From the NCBI GenBank assembly GCA_020796225.1, contig CM036764.1, positions 27,716,450 to 27,780,449 on the forward strand: a stretch of DNA of 64,000 nt. The letters are read 5' to 3'. The notes under the pieces were generated by a model. It did no database searches and was not told the origin of the DNA. It saw nothing but the letters and a program-made list of their open reading frames with translations. The position numbers and the translations under genes were made by a program. Source of the DNA: Arion vulgaris (taxonomy: Eukaryota > Mollusca > Gastropoda > Stylommatophora > Arionidae). How positions within the stretch are numbered: position 1 is the first letter of the stretch; each line of letters opens with the position of its first letter. This document shows positions 1 through 9,429 of this stretch, piece after piece.

Positions 1-185
1 TACATACATGAAAACACACAAACAGCACACATTTATGAATATTGTACATTAAAACCATCATATAAAAAGTTGTACAGAAATTGAGAAAACTGTATTATTA
101 AAATTTATAAAAATCAATAAATGTGAAAGAAAGAAACTTCATGTATATTTCATAATTTATCTATATTTTCCCATTCTTGTTCTAG
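1..185 (+). other. Intron tail before P450 exon
   Basis: AT-rich sequence ending in a pyrimidine-rich tract and an AG at 184-185 that acts as the splice acceptor for the first visible P450 exon. No other feature is seen. The rest of this intron and the upstream exons lie before the window. Confidence 0.6.
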
Positions 186-274
186 AATGAAGTTTGTGTG
201 GATGATCTATCAAAGTTAGTTCTCATGGACAGATTTATTCGAGAGACACTACGATGTTATCCCGTAGCACCAGG
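186..274 (+). CDS. Cytochrome P450, exon with K-helix (partial gene)
   Basis: Cytochrome P450s are heme-thiolate monooxygenases, in animals usually anchored in the ER membrane. This exon reads in frame from 186 (NEVCVDDLSKLV, then LMDRFIRETLRCYPVAPG) and carries the K-helix ExxR motif as E-T-L-R, which with a downstream Arg helps hold the heme pocket. It is bounded by an AG at 184-185 and a GTAAGA donor at 275. It ends two bases into a Gly codon, completed by the first base of the exon at 10111. The residue pattern and the downstream exons resemble the CYP3 clan, but subfamily and substrate cannot be read from this. The upstream I-helix and N-terminal anchor are outside the window. Confidence 0.85.
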
Positions 275-329
275 GTAAGACAATATGTAGCATACAACCA
301 TCGTTTCATCGTTTATCTTCTTCTTGTAT

Positions 330-565
330 ATTTCACCCAGTAGTAGTAGTAGCCGTCCATGGCGAGCGATGATGACAACAGTCTCAGACGTGTGTTGTTG
401 CACCTCTCTGGTGTGTGCGGAGGTGACGGTAAAGTCCAATCCTCGAACACAATCCCTTATCACAGGTGGGGCATATTTGATCAAGGTTAGACATGTGGTA
501 CAAGTTAATCAATACAGTTGACGTGTTTACAGGAAACTGTGTCAAACTTTTTATGTGCTTAAACT
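330..565 (-). mobile_element. LINE C-terminal fragment with zinc-finger-like end
   Basis: On the minus strand the fragment reads CPTCDKGLCSRIGLYRHLRTH (shown here only as the C..C...SRIGL..HLRTH pattern), the C-terminal C2H2-like motif of many animal non-LTR retrotransposon ORF2 proteins. A second copy lies at 6560-6910 on the same strand and a related end at 62190-62530. It is heavily truncated and sits in a P450 intron. There is no sign that it is functional. Confidence 0.6.
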
Positions 566-1019
566 GTTGTGGCGTGTATATCAATTAACTTAACCTGATA
601 ATATCATATGAACATGACTCTGATGTGGTGATCTCACATACGACCAATCAGACATGACATTAAGCTATAGTATAACTCACTAGATTTGATGATATGAAAT
701 TGAGTTTTATGTTCGAAATGAGTCACCGATAAGGAAATTGATAAAAGTCGGTGCTAGTGAGCACCTGTCGTTGAAAATTCGGTGCTCGAGCCCCCCAACC
801 CAACCCCGCTCCTAACAAATAAAGAATTATCGGTTTGCACACGGTATGCTGTTGAACTATAGGAGACCAATATCATGTAATTGGGAATATAAATTATAAA
901 TGTATCTGAAGCAAGCCTTCACGCAAAAATCAATCACAGCTGCTATGATAGATATCATGGCTAAGCCTGAATTCATAGCGGGCATAAGGAATAAAAATCT
1001 TATCAGTTACTTTTTTTTT
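566..1019. other. Intronic sequence, nothing recognised
   Basis: P450 intron 1. Around 725-800 there is a short GC-richer stretch, but no repeat partner elsewhere in the window and no coding signal that I can support. Confidence 0.4.
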
Positions 1020-1185
1020 CTCTAATCCAAGTTTGGCTAGCAGGGTCAGGATAAGAAGAGATTTCTAGAACGGGTTTTTCTTTTCTTCGTTCTTGTCTTG
1101 AATCCCGTTTTGTCTTACAGTTTGAGGATAGAAAATGTTTATAGAACGGGCTTTTGTGTGCGAAACATACATAGTTTGTAACACA
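1020..1185 (-). mobile_element. LINE 3'-end fragment (SNDRRK family)
   Basis: The stretch around GGATAAGAAGAGATTTCTAG and the following AGAACGGGCTTTTGTGTG matches the 3' ends of larger LINE copies at 9430-9965 and 28400-28900 (+) and 59085-59740 (-). Here only the last part remains, apparently with an internal repeat of the tail (1060 and 1140). Confidence 0.5.
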
Positions 1186-1204
1186 TTTGCCTAAATGTGT
1201 GTTT

Positions 1205-1335
1205 TATTTAACGAAACACGTACAAACAAAGTACTATAGTTTTACAAATTACAAAAACAATAACAAAATACAGCAACGTTTCGACCAACAAGGCCTTTAT
1301 CAAGAAAACGAACAACGGGAGTGACAAATTTAAAA
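1205..1335 (-). repeat. Penelope-like element terminal repeat (pLTR), hammerhead-like boxes
   Basis: Near-identical sequence occurs at 40436-40560 and 63250-63380, both beside Penelope-like coding sequence. On the minus strand it contains TTGATAAAGGCC, a short loop, then GGTCGAAAC. That is the layout of hammerhead box 1, stem II and the GAAA box known from Penelope-like terminal repeats. No Penelope coding sequence is seen next to this copy, so it looks like a solo repeat. Confidence 0.5.
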
Positions 1336-1886
1336 AAAAACAAATGGACGACCAAAAACAAACATTTCTGTTTTGTGAATGTTTTATTTAACACTTTTTC
1401 CCAGGCTATCGGGGTTGGATTAAGACTGACAACACAAACTAAAAGGATTGATTCCTTTTCAGCAGACATGCAAATGATGCCGATCCTTGGGGCGTTAACA
1501 AAACACGACCTTTAACAGAAAATTTGTCCATGAGGTGATACACTGTCTTGGTCATACAAGTCCTTGAGTAGAACATTCGACCTCCATATCAAATACTATC
1601 TTAAACAGTGTATGTTCTAACTGTCACGTGCTTCTCTATTTCTCAATCATAATTTTTTTAATAGGATAAGAATCTGGTTTTGATTTCATGAAATAGTTCA
1701 TCGCCTGAATTTAAATGAAAAAAAAAATTATCTTGGATTCCAACCCCTTTTGAAAAATGTTAAATATAATTATTAATTGATTGAGTTAGTGATAAGACCA
1801 TCAGCATTGTACTTTAGTGAAGAACTACGTTATCCCATCACTTTCTTAGACAGTAGCCCAGGTGTACTTGTAGGCATAGTACACTT

Positions 1887-2049
1887 CAGTGGCGGCTCGT
1901 GATCATTTTTTCTTTGGGTCAGACATTTTTTCCCGGATAAATCATGATTTTTGGTTGCTATATTTTAATTTATCAAATAATAAATACACGTTATACATTA
2001 TTTTTTGTGGGGCCCGGCCAAACTGGCCATTAATGACGAGCCGCCACTG
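1887..2049 (+). mobile_element. hAT-type MITE, 163 bp (copy 1 of 3)
   Basis: The ends are inverted repeats CAGTGGCGGCTCGT / ACGAGCCGCCACTG, and a perfect 8-bp target duplication GTACACTT lies on both sides (1879-1886 and 2050-2057). An 8-bp duplication with CAGTG-type ends is typical of the hAT superfamily. It has no coding capacity. Other copies lie at 8170-8333 (opposite orientation) and 58636-58797. Confidence 0.85.
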
Positions 2050-2057
2050 GTACACTT

Positions 2058-2506
2058 TAAACAAACAAATTGGTGTTACTAGTTTGTCTGGACACAACAT
2101 CTTTCCCTGTTTACTCTGATTGATTTTCAACTGATAAAAGTGCTTTTACCTGCTCAACTTGAGTACAAGAGTTACGAAGTTTTTCGTCTTTGATAAAATA
2201 ACAATTAACTCTCATTATACAGCGGGTCTACTGAATAGATCTTCTTGATGTCTCGTTCATACAGCGGGTCTATTGGCTAGATCTTTGCGTTAGAACTGTA
2301 TGTTTAAAAAATAAAAATATTTCTAATGATTAGGCTGTTAAAACCTGGACGAACTTCCTGTCTGCCTCGTGTTGATATCCAAACAGGCGGGTGAGACTGG
2401 TAGCATTTTAAAAAGTCTTCGAACAAGTACGAACCAGTTTTTGAAATATATCACATTTGTAAAACTAAACATGGATTCTTCTTCTTTCATTTGTAAACAA
2501 CATCTA
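2058..2506. other. Intronic sequence, short direct duplication only
   Basis: P450 intron 1. The phrase ATACAGCGGGTCTA occurs twice (about 2218 and 2260). Nothing else is recognised. Confidence 0.4.
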
Positions 2507-2508
2507 TA

Positions 2509-4556
2509 GTCTGTCCATTAATTCGTGAGCACGTTTGAAATTGATTTTCTCGAAAACTACCTGTGGATCTCAGTGATTTTTGCAAGCAGCCTTAGAATAT
2601 CCATGACGCTAGAGAAATATTTTTCCAAGAAAATTTGATGTAGTTTGAAATATTTCTTCTTCAGGTTATATTAAAATCAACCTCACCGATTGTACACAAT
2701 AGTAACAGATCTACGGTACACAGACGCGTTGTTCAAAAATACATTATGGAAACATTGAAATATCGTAGTTTCACGAATTCTGCACCTAACCCAGTCGACT
2801 TTGAAAGCGAGTATGACGTTATAATGGATACCGTTGTAAGTTATAGGCGTATCTCGCTATTTGTAAAGCTATTGTATAATATTTTTGGCTTATCAAAACT
2901 GACATTGATATCACATTCATAATGAGTCTGAAGTGCACATTTATAACAATGCAGAAGGTTACAGTTTTACTATACCAAACTTCCGTAGGAATCTAAGAGA
3001 GGTCATCTATATTGCGATATTCATAACCTGAAAACGAACGCAACTGGCGCTTGGTCTGAATAGAGAATCCTTTTCCCGATGGATTAAACAGGACTTCATG
3101 AGTGCACTAATTCATGCGACGAGGAACACCAGAAGATGACGACTTTGACATAGAAAGATCATGACGATTTATAATGTTTGGATAATCACTGTTAGTAAAG
3201 TTAAAGGCAATCGATTGCATGATAGCATTGTAAATACTTTGATTATCAAACCGCATGATATCACCTTCATAAGAGTCTAAGTGCAGGATTTATTATGCGA
3301 AACCAGTTTTATGCTGCCCAACACTCCGAGGAACCCTGAGAGAGGTCAATCTATATTGCGATCTTCATGACACCCCTGAAAGAAGGGCAATCGGTAGCGG
3401 TACAGGAAAAAAAGAGAAAGGCCGGTTTTCCCTGAGGAAGCAGTGAAGAAGGTCTTGTCCATGACGCTGGACTTATTTTCCAATCAAAAAGTACCGACGG
3501 TAGGGACTACCACACAGAAATGAATGGACATATTTTCAGGCACTGGATGGAGAAAGATCTACTTCCAATTCTAAACAGACCATCATGCTTGGTAATGGAT
3601 AATGCATCCTATCACAACGCAGTATCAGCGGAAGACAAAGTACCAACTGCATCAAATACAAAAGATCAAATTAGGACTTGGCTTGCTAAGGAAAATGTCA
3701 GCTTCGATGATACATATTTGAAACCCGAGTTGTTGCACCTGGTGAGGATGACAAATAAGACAAAGGTGTTTCATATTGACAAAATCATTGCGGAATACGG
3801 CCACACGTCTTTGCGACTACCTCCATATCATGCTCACCTCAATCCGATAGAGCTTGTCTGGGCTAAAGTAAAAGGGCAAGTTGCCGAACAGAACAGGACG
3901 TTTAAAATGTGTGAAGTTGAAGTTCTGACACGTGAGTCCCTCTCAATGATAGACATGCAGTTCTGGAAGAAGTGTGTTGAACATGTGCTCCGAGAGGAAG
4001 ACGAGTACTGGCACCGAGATGGATTACAATTTGTCCAGCCAGTAACAATTATCAACCTCATGGAATCGTCAGATTCGGGATGATACAAATCATATTTTGA
4101 TTACAGACTGAGAAATAGCAACGTATACATTTCCATATCCAAATGCGTCTACCATCATACAATTTGTGGTGAAGTTAAGACACCTGGGGTCTAATGGTGA
4201 CCGAAGGGAGGACTAACTGTTGCATATTGTATCCAAGTTCACGACTGCACATAAAGGGCAACACAATTAATTACTTGACCTATCAAGTTAATATGGAGAT
4301 ACACCTATGAATAGAATTGACATGGACAAATTCTAGGGATTACTGTAAAATCTAAAATTTGAGCCCCGTATTTGCAATTGTCATAAAAGATCAAAGGAAT
4401 TCGCCGATGTGCAAAATCCGTAGCATCTATGGACTACTGGTTAGCTTTATTTTAGCGTCATGGATATTCTAAGGCTGCATGCAAAAATCACTGAGATCCA
4501 ACAGGTAGTTTTCGAGAAAATCAATTTCAAACGTGCTCACAAATTAATGGACAGAC
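2509..4556 (+). mobile_element. IS630-Tc1-mariner element with 104-bp TIRs
   Basis: The outer 103-104 bp at 2509-2611 and 4453-4556 are inverted repeats with only a few mismatches, and a TA dinucleotide flanks both ends (2507-2508 and 4557-4558), as expected for this superfamily. The interior holds a transposase remnant on the + strand (3436-4083). About 2930-3060 and 3245-3385 are diverged direct copies of each other, so the 5' part of the transposase region has been duplicated and broken. It is a decayed but full-length DNA transposon in P450 intron 1. Confidence 0.88.
3436..4083 (+). pseudogene. Tc1/mariner-like transposase, C-terminal catalytic half
   Basis: This is a DDE endonuclease that would cut and rejoin the ends of the enclosing element. 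The frame is open from 3436 (stop at 3433-3435) to the stop at 4081. An internal Met is at 3520. From that Met, residues 25-32 read VMDNASYH (second catalytic Asp = 27) and residues 104-118 read HAHLNPIELVWAKVK (catalytic Glu = 111), so 83 residues separate them. The usual Tc1/mariner spacing is 34 to about 41. The first Asp and the N-terminal DNA-binding domain are not recoverable upstream because of stops and a duplication. The long spacing recalls the published DD82E group of this superfamily; that link is from memory and needs an alignment. Confidence 0.8.
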
Positions 4557-4654
4557 TATAACAGCTGAGCAAGCATCGCAGCTTATTTGAAACTAGAGTT
4601 TCTTCTGTAAATGGTAACAATAACGATCAGTTTTCCAGCATTGATAATTCTGAA

Positions 4655-4830
4655 GAATGCGATGTGTGGAAACCTACAAATCTGATCTAGTCAGAGCGGA
4701 TCAGATCAGATCTAGAGAAACCGAGGAGGCTGCGGTGATACGTAAGAAATTGACGTTTAACGACAAAGACGCGTATGTATGATATCACATAAACAAACAA
4801 AAATGAATAATAAAATAATAAAACTAACAA
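4655..4830 (+). repeat. Interspersed repeat, copy 1
   Basis: The segment around CGGATCAGATCAGATCT with the following gatacgta and catAAgcaa...aatgaataat stretch is repeated in the same orientation at 21530-21660. The family is unknown. The core GGATCAGATCAGATC is partly palindromic. Confidence 0.5.
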
Positions 4831-4929
4831 AAATCCAACGTATTGACTATAAGTCTTCTTCAAGGAACACGCAAATACACACAATAAATATTAACTGAAC
4901 TAAATTCTGGATCTAAATAGTGTCTACAA

Positions 4930-5045
4930 GAGGGGAGGTCAGCACATCAACTGTCTATACGAGGAGACGTCAACACGTCAACTATCTACACGAAGAGACG
5001 TCAACACATCAACTGTCTCCACGAGGAGACGTCAACACATCAAGA
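4930..5045. repeat. Tandem repeat, about 31-bp unit, 4 copies
   Basis: The unit is roughly GAGACGTCAACACATCAACTGTCTNCACGAG with small substitutions. The first copy is the most diverged and the last is truncated. Confidence 0.8.
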
Positions 5046-5109
5046 GAAGCAGATGTGTCAGGAATGTACATAAAAAGAAATGTACATAGTGCTGCATTCC
5101 GGGAAAGTG

Positions 5110-5265
5110 AATAAGCAGAAGACCAAGAATATGATGGAAGCACTGTGTGATAGATGAGTTGAACATGACAACAACAGAGAAAGAACATCTGACTTATTGT
5201 ACAGAGAAATTGTGCAAATTATCAAAGATCTGCACAAGACAAGCTACAAGATGATGATGATGACG
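5110..5265 (+). repeat. Possible LINE tail ending in (GAT)n
   Basis: The end of this stretch (ctgcacaagacaagctac then GATGATGATGATGA) resembles 33420-33525, which also ends in (GAT)n. Other LINE tails in the window also end in (GAT)n (22741), so this is probably a short 3' end of such an element. The assignment is weak. Confidence 0.3.
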
Positions 5266-5484
5266 GAAAAAAAACACCAGTAATATTTAATCCTTCATTA
5301 GAGAAACAAGAGCAAGCCATTTGTCTGGTTCTAGGATGCTTCATATATTTGTTTTTCAATTTGTCGTTACAATAGTTTGTATGAAGTTTATATGAACAGA
5401 CTACAGTTATCATACAAAATCAGCGTTTTGGTGATTCTACTGTACCCTTTTCAAAGCGACTTGGTTCTAACATATTCTCCGTAG

Positions 5485-5551
5485 TCAGGTTCGTACCGTG
5501 CTATGATACAGAGAGGCGGCCGCATCAGTCGGCACCGGAAGGAGGGAGGGG
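5485..5551 (+). other. Possible cassette exon or GC-rich insert in P450 intron
   Basis: A 67-bp GC-rich stretch with a NotI-type GCGGCCGC sits in AT-rich intron and is bounded by AG (5483-5484) and GGTAAGTA at 5551. In one frame it is open (SGSYRAMIQRGGRISRHRKE...). No family was recognised. It could equally be chance splice-like sites or a repeat fragment. Confidence 0.2.
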
Positions 5552-5554
5552 GTA

Positions 5555-6317
5555 AGTAGAGAAATCAAAATACAATTTGAACCATTCAATAATTAAACAT
5601 CTTTACGCAACGATTTTCTATATTGGTCCATGTTATTCCGATATTGATGTATAGCTTTTAGTATTCGTACATTTTGCGCTTTTGAAAAAATAAAACATTC
5701 GAAAGTTATTTTAAAGAAAAAACATTTAAGGTGCGACATTTCGAAGACTTGCATCATACTGAGAAAATAAACCGCACGGTCCTGTCCGTTGTATCATGAC
5801 TATAGAAATAATTAAATACAAATAAATCACAAAAAATGCAACATCTACAATCTCAGATTGAATTTGAACTACTTTTGAAAGTTATATTTACATCAAAAAA
5901 AAAAAAAACGTGATCAAAGACCGAATCAATCAAACACACAAAAGGAATTTACTGATCCGAATAAAGTATTTGATATAATCCAATTCACGTCCGTTAACTA
6001 TTTCTTTTTCAATTCGTTGTTCATTGTATATTTTCCGCACAGGAAACAGAGCGTATGAACAAGCAATCCATACGCATTGATTATTGTGAAAATGGAGTCT
6101 ATACACAAATACGTTATCTGAGGATCGATAGCTGCAATGACTCGCTACAACGCTTGGTTATGGCGCAGATTCAAAAGCAACTTTGTTCATGTAAAACAAT
6201 AATATACTTAAGGATGTGAACCTAGTGGAAATTCTGAGATCAAGATGGAGTCATGTTTGACAGTTACTAATACATTTGACACACGGGATTTTAATTCGAA
6301 CCAGTTGAGAGAAGGGA
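5555..6317. other. Intronic sequence, nothing recognised
   Basis: AT-rich P450 intron with an A13 run near 5895. No repeat partner or coding signal is seen. Confidence 0.4.
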
Positions 6318-6555
6318 TGAGGCAGTATCGTAGTTGTTAGTGGATTCGCTTCTTAGGAGAGTGGTCCGAGTTCAAGTCCAAGGTGGGCGTGATATATGTT
6401 TTCGACCGTAACGGCTCTCACGTCGACCCAGGGCACCAGGAAAAGCACTAGGAATTAAAGGCGGCTGGTATCGTTTGTCGACGGTCAATGAAAAACACGG
6501 GCCTAACACCGTATTATCCAATATGTATCGAGGTATGAAAAACTGTTCCTTTATA
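6318..6555 (+). mobile_element. SINE family C (tRNA-headed), copy 1
   Basis: The head GTATCGTAGTTGTTAGTGG (box A-like) is followed by GAGTTCAAGTCC (box B-like). The body shares GTCGACCCAG, AAAGGCGGCTGG, GACGGTCAATGAAAA and GGCCTAACACCGTAT with the copy at 21066-21335, and both end in gaggtatgaaa..gttccttt. A Pol III-derived SINE is the simplest reading. Confidence 0.75.
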
Positions 6556-6559
6556 AAGA

Positions 6560-6910
6560 ATCAAGAAAAGATATAAGGTGTTGATTTGTTTTCATATAAT
6601 GGCAGGCCATCATAAACGAAGATGAAAACAGCCTCAGACGTGTGTTGTTGCAGCTATCATTTATGTAAAGGTGACTGTAGAGTCCAATCCTGAAATATAA
6701 TCCACTACAACAGTCGGGGCATACAAGATCGGGGTTAGACATGTGTGTGTTGTGTGTTCTGTCTTTTGGCACAGCTGCTCCTCAACTTTCCCTGGCCCTC
6801 AATAGTACGAAGATTCTATGCCGTGGTAGTTCCTCCTGTGGTGTTACATCCCCACATTTGACGTCTTGCACAAGGGATTCCTGGCACTGGGTGTCTATAT
6901 TGAAACATTT
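6560..6910 (-). mobile_element. LINE C-terminal fragment with zinc-finger-like end, copy 2
   Basis: On the minus strand the fragment contains DLVCPDCCSGLYFRIGLYSH, the C..C...RIGL..H motif, preceded by sequence typical of the LINE C-terminus. It matches 330-565 over the last 160 bp. It is truncated at the 5' side near 6910, and SINE A begins shortly after. Confidence 0.6.
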
Positions 6911-6946
6911 TAGAAACACGTTAAGAGGATCTTTAAAGTGTTTAAT

Positions 6947-7149
6947 GCCCGCCTATCCAGCGTGTTCGTAGCGCGATGTACGACGGGTAACAACTCCTCT
7001 ATGAGTGCGGGTTCAATTCCGCGAACTGGCAGAAAAACCACAGGTTCTCCAGATTTACGGTGTTCGTAGTACCGAACCGAAGGGTTACGATGTCCATGGC
7101 ACTGAGTCGAAGAGTTAAAAGCTCAAGTGCTTCTGGATCGGAAAAAAAA
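6947..7149 (+). mobile_element. SINE family A (tRNA-headed), copy 1
   Basis: The head GCCCGCCTATCCAGCGTG..GTAGCGCG (box A-like) and GTGCGGGTTCAATTCCGCG (box B) are followed by a shared body (CCGAACCGAAGGGTTACGAT, AAGCTCAAGTGCTTCTGGAT) and an A-rich end. At least six copies lie in the window: here, 34571-34788 (-), 36523-36725, 37360-37567 (-), 46374-46574 and 50165-50352. Confidence 0.85.
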
Positions 7150-7535
7150 TGTTTTCAATATACTGGTATAATAACTACGTTACTTTAACTGGGAATAGCA
7201 ACATCAGGGGTGGGGAGATGGGGATGTGGTTAGGGTATTGTAGTAACAGAAAGGGGGTGGAGGTTTCTTATAACTACTAAAGCTGTAAGTCTTTGAACGC
7301 ACATGTTACTATGCGCTAACGAAGACAACTGATATCAGCACATTACAAAACTAACTTCATATACCAGGCTTCTAAGTGGATAAACATTTTACTAAGAATA
7401 TTACACATTGGGTGGCAGGTATATATCATCATTATTGAATAGTTTGTTCTGATCATAACTTTGCCACCGGAACAATCATTCGGAATTTTTCACTCTTATA
7501 GTACAGATGTCCCACCTCTGTAGCCGTTGTGCTCA
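7150..7535. other. Intronic sequence, nothing recognised
   Basis: P450 intron with a G-rich stretch near 7210-7260. No repeat partner is seen. Confidence 0.35.
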
Positions 7536-7560
7536 AATATTAGTATATATATATATATAT

Positions 7561-7612
7561 TGTCCTCTCGTACCGTTATACGTTACATAGGGCCAGTGAT
7601 AATTTCTCATAT
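7561..7612 (-). mobile_element. LINE 3' tip (ATT-tail family)
   Basis: CTCTCGTACCGTTATACGTT plus acataggg matches the 3' ends of the LINE copies at 39570-39860 and 51655-52000. Only the tip remains, next to a short (TA)n run. Confidence 0.5.
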
Positions 7613-7732
7613 TTCTCTGATTTAATCTTTCTTTCATTTTTCTTTCTTTCTTTCGTTCTTCTCGACTTTTTTGCCGTTAGGAGTGGCAGGTTTAACTGAT
7701 GATCGGTTTCGAGATAATCCATGATATGCTCT

Positions 7733-7932
7733 ATCTTTAGATATGTAAGTGTTTATGTTTTATAACTTGGATATATTTTGTGTGTGTCTAATATTAATGT
7801 GTACTTTATCCAATGTTTCTGTGTCAGTATATGTGTGTTATTAATTTAAGTGTTATCTGAATTATAAAACTGATTGTCTGTGTGTAACAGGCAAAACCTG
7901 AGAACTTGAAACTCTGAAATCATGAAATTTAG
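7733..7932 (+). repeat. 0.2-kb interspersed repeat, copy 1 (inserted in a LINE)
   Basis: It is about 90% alike to 10675-10880 in the same orientation, from GTGTTTATGTTTTATAACTT to CATGAAATTTAGACAT and AATTCT. Here it interrupts a LINE whose uninterrupted relative is at 31.5 kb, and TCTATC lies at both junctions (about 7727 and 7928), a possible 6-bp target duplication. No coding capacity, long inverted ends or tRNA head is visible. Confidence 0.65.
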
Positions 7933-8169
7933 ACATTTAATTCTATCGGTCGCTTGATATGTTGTGGTATTGTGGAGTTTTCAGATGTCTGTAACTCAAT
8001 TAATTCATCTTTTTCTTGATCTGTCCCTTCCTCTTAATGATTCCATTTTTAGGTTGTACTCTCTTGCAACTGGTGTCATCGGGTTCATTCTCATCAAGTG
8101 GCCAAATGATTTGAGTCTCTGTTTTTCACCACTTCTCCTTAAATTCATTCCATTAGTTATAAGTTTAAC

Positions 8170-8333
8170 CAGTGGCGGCTCGTCATTAAGGGCCAGAGGG
8201 CCGGGCCCCACCAAAAATAATGCGTATTGTGTATTTATTATTAATAAATTAAAATATAACCTAAAGCAAATCCATTATTTTCCCGAAAAGTGTGTCTGGC
8301 CCCACCAACAAAAACGATCACGAGCCGCCACTG
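8170..8333 (-). mobile_element. hAT-type MITE, 164 bp (copy 2 of 3)
   Basis: Same CAGTGGCGGCTCGT inverted ends as 1887-2049 but in the opposite orientation. The flanks AGTTTAAC (8162-8169) and AGTTTCAC (8334-8341) match at 7 of 8 bases. It is inserted in a LINE fragment, so it is younger than that LINE. Confidence 0.85.
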
Positions 8334-8535
8334 AGTTTCACTGTTTTGATTTCCAATCATGAATCACTCATACCAGAGGAAAATGGCGTAGAAATATGGT
8401 GTTGTTGCCAATCCATTAAGACGTATAATGCAGACATTATTTATATATACCTTGTATCATTATCTTGTGTCATGGTAAAGGCGATCATGGATCTATACAA
8501 ACAGTTGTTATGACTATCAATGTAGATGCCGATAC

Positions 8536-8784
8536 ACCCGTGTGTTGCCGAGGGGGAATAATAGTAACACTGTGCGACCTACATGGCATGTCGTAAGAGG
8601 CGACTGAAGTAGGGCCTATGGAAGCTACTTCTAGAAAATAAAGGTCGCAGAAATCGGATGAGCTAGCCTACTTGCAGACGCATAACTGGCACAATGCCCT
8701 CTCGCTCTTAGGTTCCGATCACATAGAAATATAAAAAAAGAGTTGTTAACAAGTGGTCGGTATGTAGCGTTTGAAGAAGAAGAA
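8536..8784 (+). mobile_element. SINE family D1, copy 1
   Basis: It begins CACCCGTGTGTTGCCG and holds the core CATGTCGTAAGAGGCGACT. The body includes GCAGAAATCGGATG and GAGTTGTTAACAAGTGGTCG, and it ends in (GAA)n. Other D1 copies are at 30525, 32391, 60121 (-) and 61008. A related subfamily D2 is at 20616 (-), 33541 and 45401. Confidence 0.85.
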
Positions 8785-8849
8785 TTTGTTGATATTTATT
8801 TCCGGTTGTAGTACGAATTAGCGTAATACATAAGCTCTCGCCTATCGTC

Positions 8850-8988
8850 TCTAACCAAAGACGGTTGTGCGTTCATTCCTACACTCGACGTTTCACACGT
8901 GAGGAGACAGGAATTGGCCTCTACCTCATGCACATCATGACCTAAACATGTGAAGTGAAATTACTTCATACCATAAGGCCTGAAGTGG
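8850..8988 (+). mobile_element. SINE-like repeat family F, copy 1
   Basis: It shares CTACACTCGACGTTTCACACGTGA, AGGAATTG and the following taAACatgtgaagtg with 49430-49580. GTGCGTTCATTCCTAC looks box B-like. The family is unknown, with a tRNA-derived SINE likely. Confidence 0.5.
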
Positions 8989-8989
8989 A

Positions 8990-9325
8990 GGGATTTCGTT
9001 TCTATCAACACAGTGAGAGATAGAACACACCAACAACCCTTATCAAATATTAGAAGGAAACGAAGGTGGAAATATTTAGGTCATGTTCTTAGATCAGACG
9101 AACAGAGACTAAATCGACAAGTCCTTATGTGGTCACCAGTTGGGTAAAGAAAACGTGGAAGACCTAAAACCACTCTTCGAAGAACAATCCAACAAGAAAG
9201 TAAACTATTGGGATGTAAAACCATACAAGATCTCCAACTGCTAGCAACGAACCGCATCAAATGGAGATCTAAAACCTCTGAGCTATGTGTCGCCTTTGAC
9301 ACGAAAGGAACAAACTAACTAACAT
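8990..9325 (+). mobile_element. LINE 3' end (LRKLLKVKW family), copy 1
   Basis: About 90% alike to 17840-18170, from GGATTTCGTTTCTA through the coding end to a tail of CTAACTAAC repeats. The short tandem tail is typical of RTE-type LINEs. The reading frame is broken (stop in CCAGTTGGGTAAAG). Confidence 0.75.
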
Positions 9326-9429
9326 AAGGCCTGAAAAGGCTACTGAAATAGATATATATATATATATGAAGTTCAGTTATCCTTACTTTGATGTCTCTGT
9401 CGTCTCTTGTCTTGTTTATCAATTGCCTA

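Larger units (their letters stand above)
7640..8420 (-). mobile_element. LINE C-terminal fragment (PTLCHQSQTW family), twice interrupted
   Basis: Read on the minus strand this matches the 3' part of the larger copy at 31440-32040 (shared on + strand: TTTTGCCGTTAGG, GGTTTAACTGATGATCG, CGGTCGCTTGATATG, TGGTATTGTGGAGTTTT). Compared with that copy it carries two insertions: a 0.2-kb segment at about 7733-7930 that recurs at 10675-10880, and a hAT MITE at 8170-8333. This shows the order in which the elements arrived. Confidence 0.75.

Noticed and set aside
3834..4088. Minus-strand 84-codon frame
   Set aside because: Shadow of the transposase frame on the + strand, which has clear catalytic motifs.
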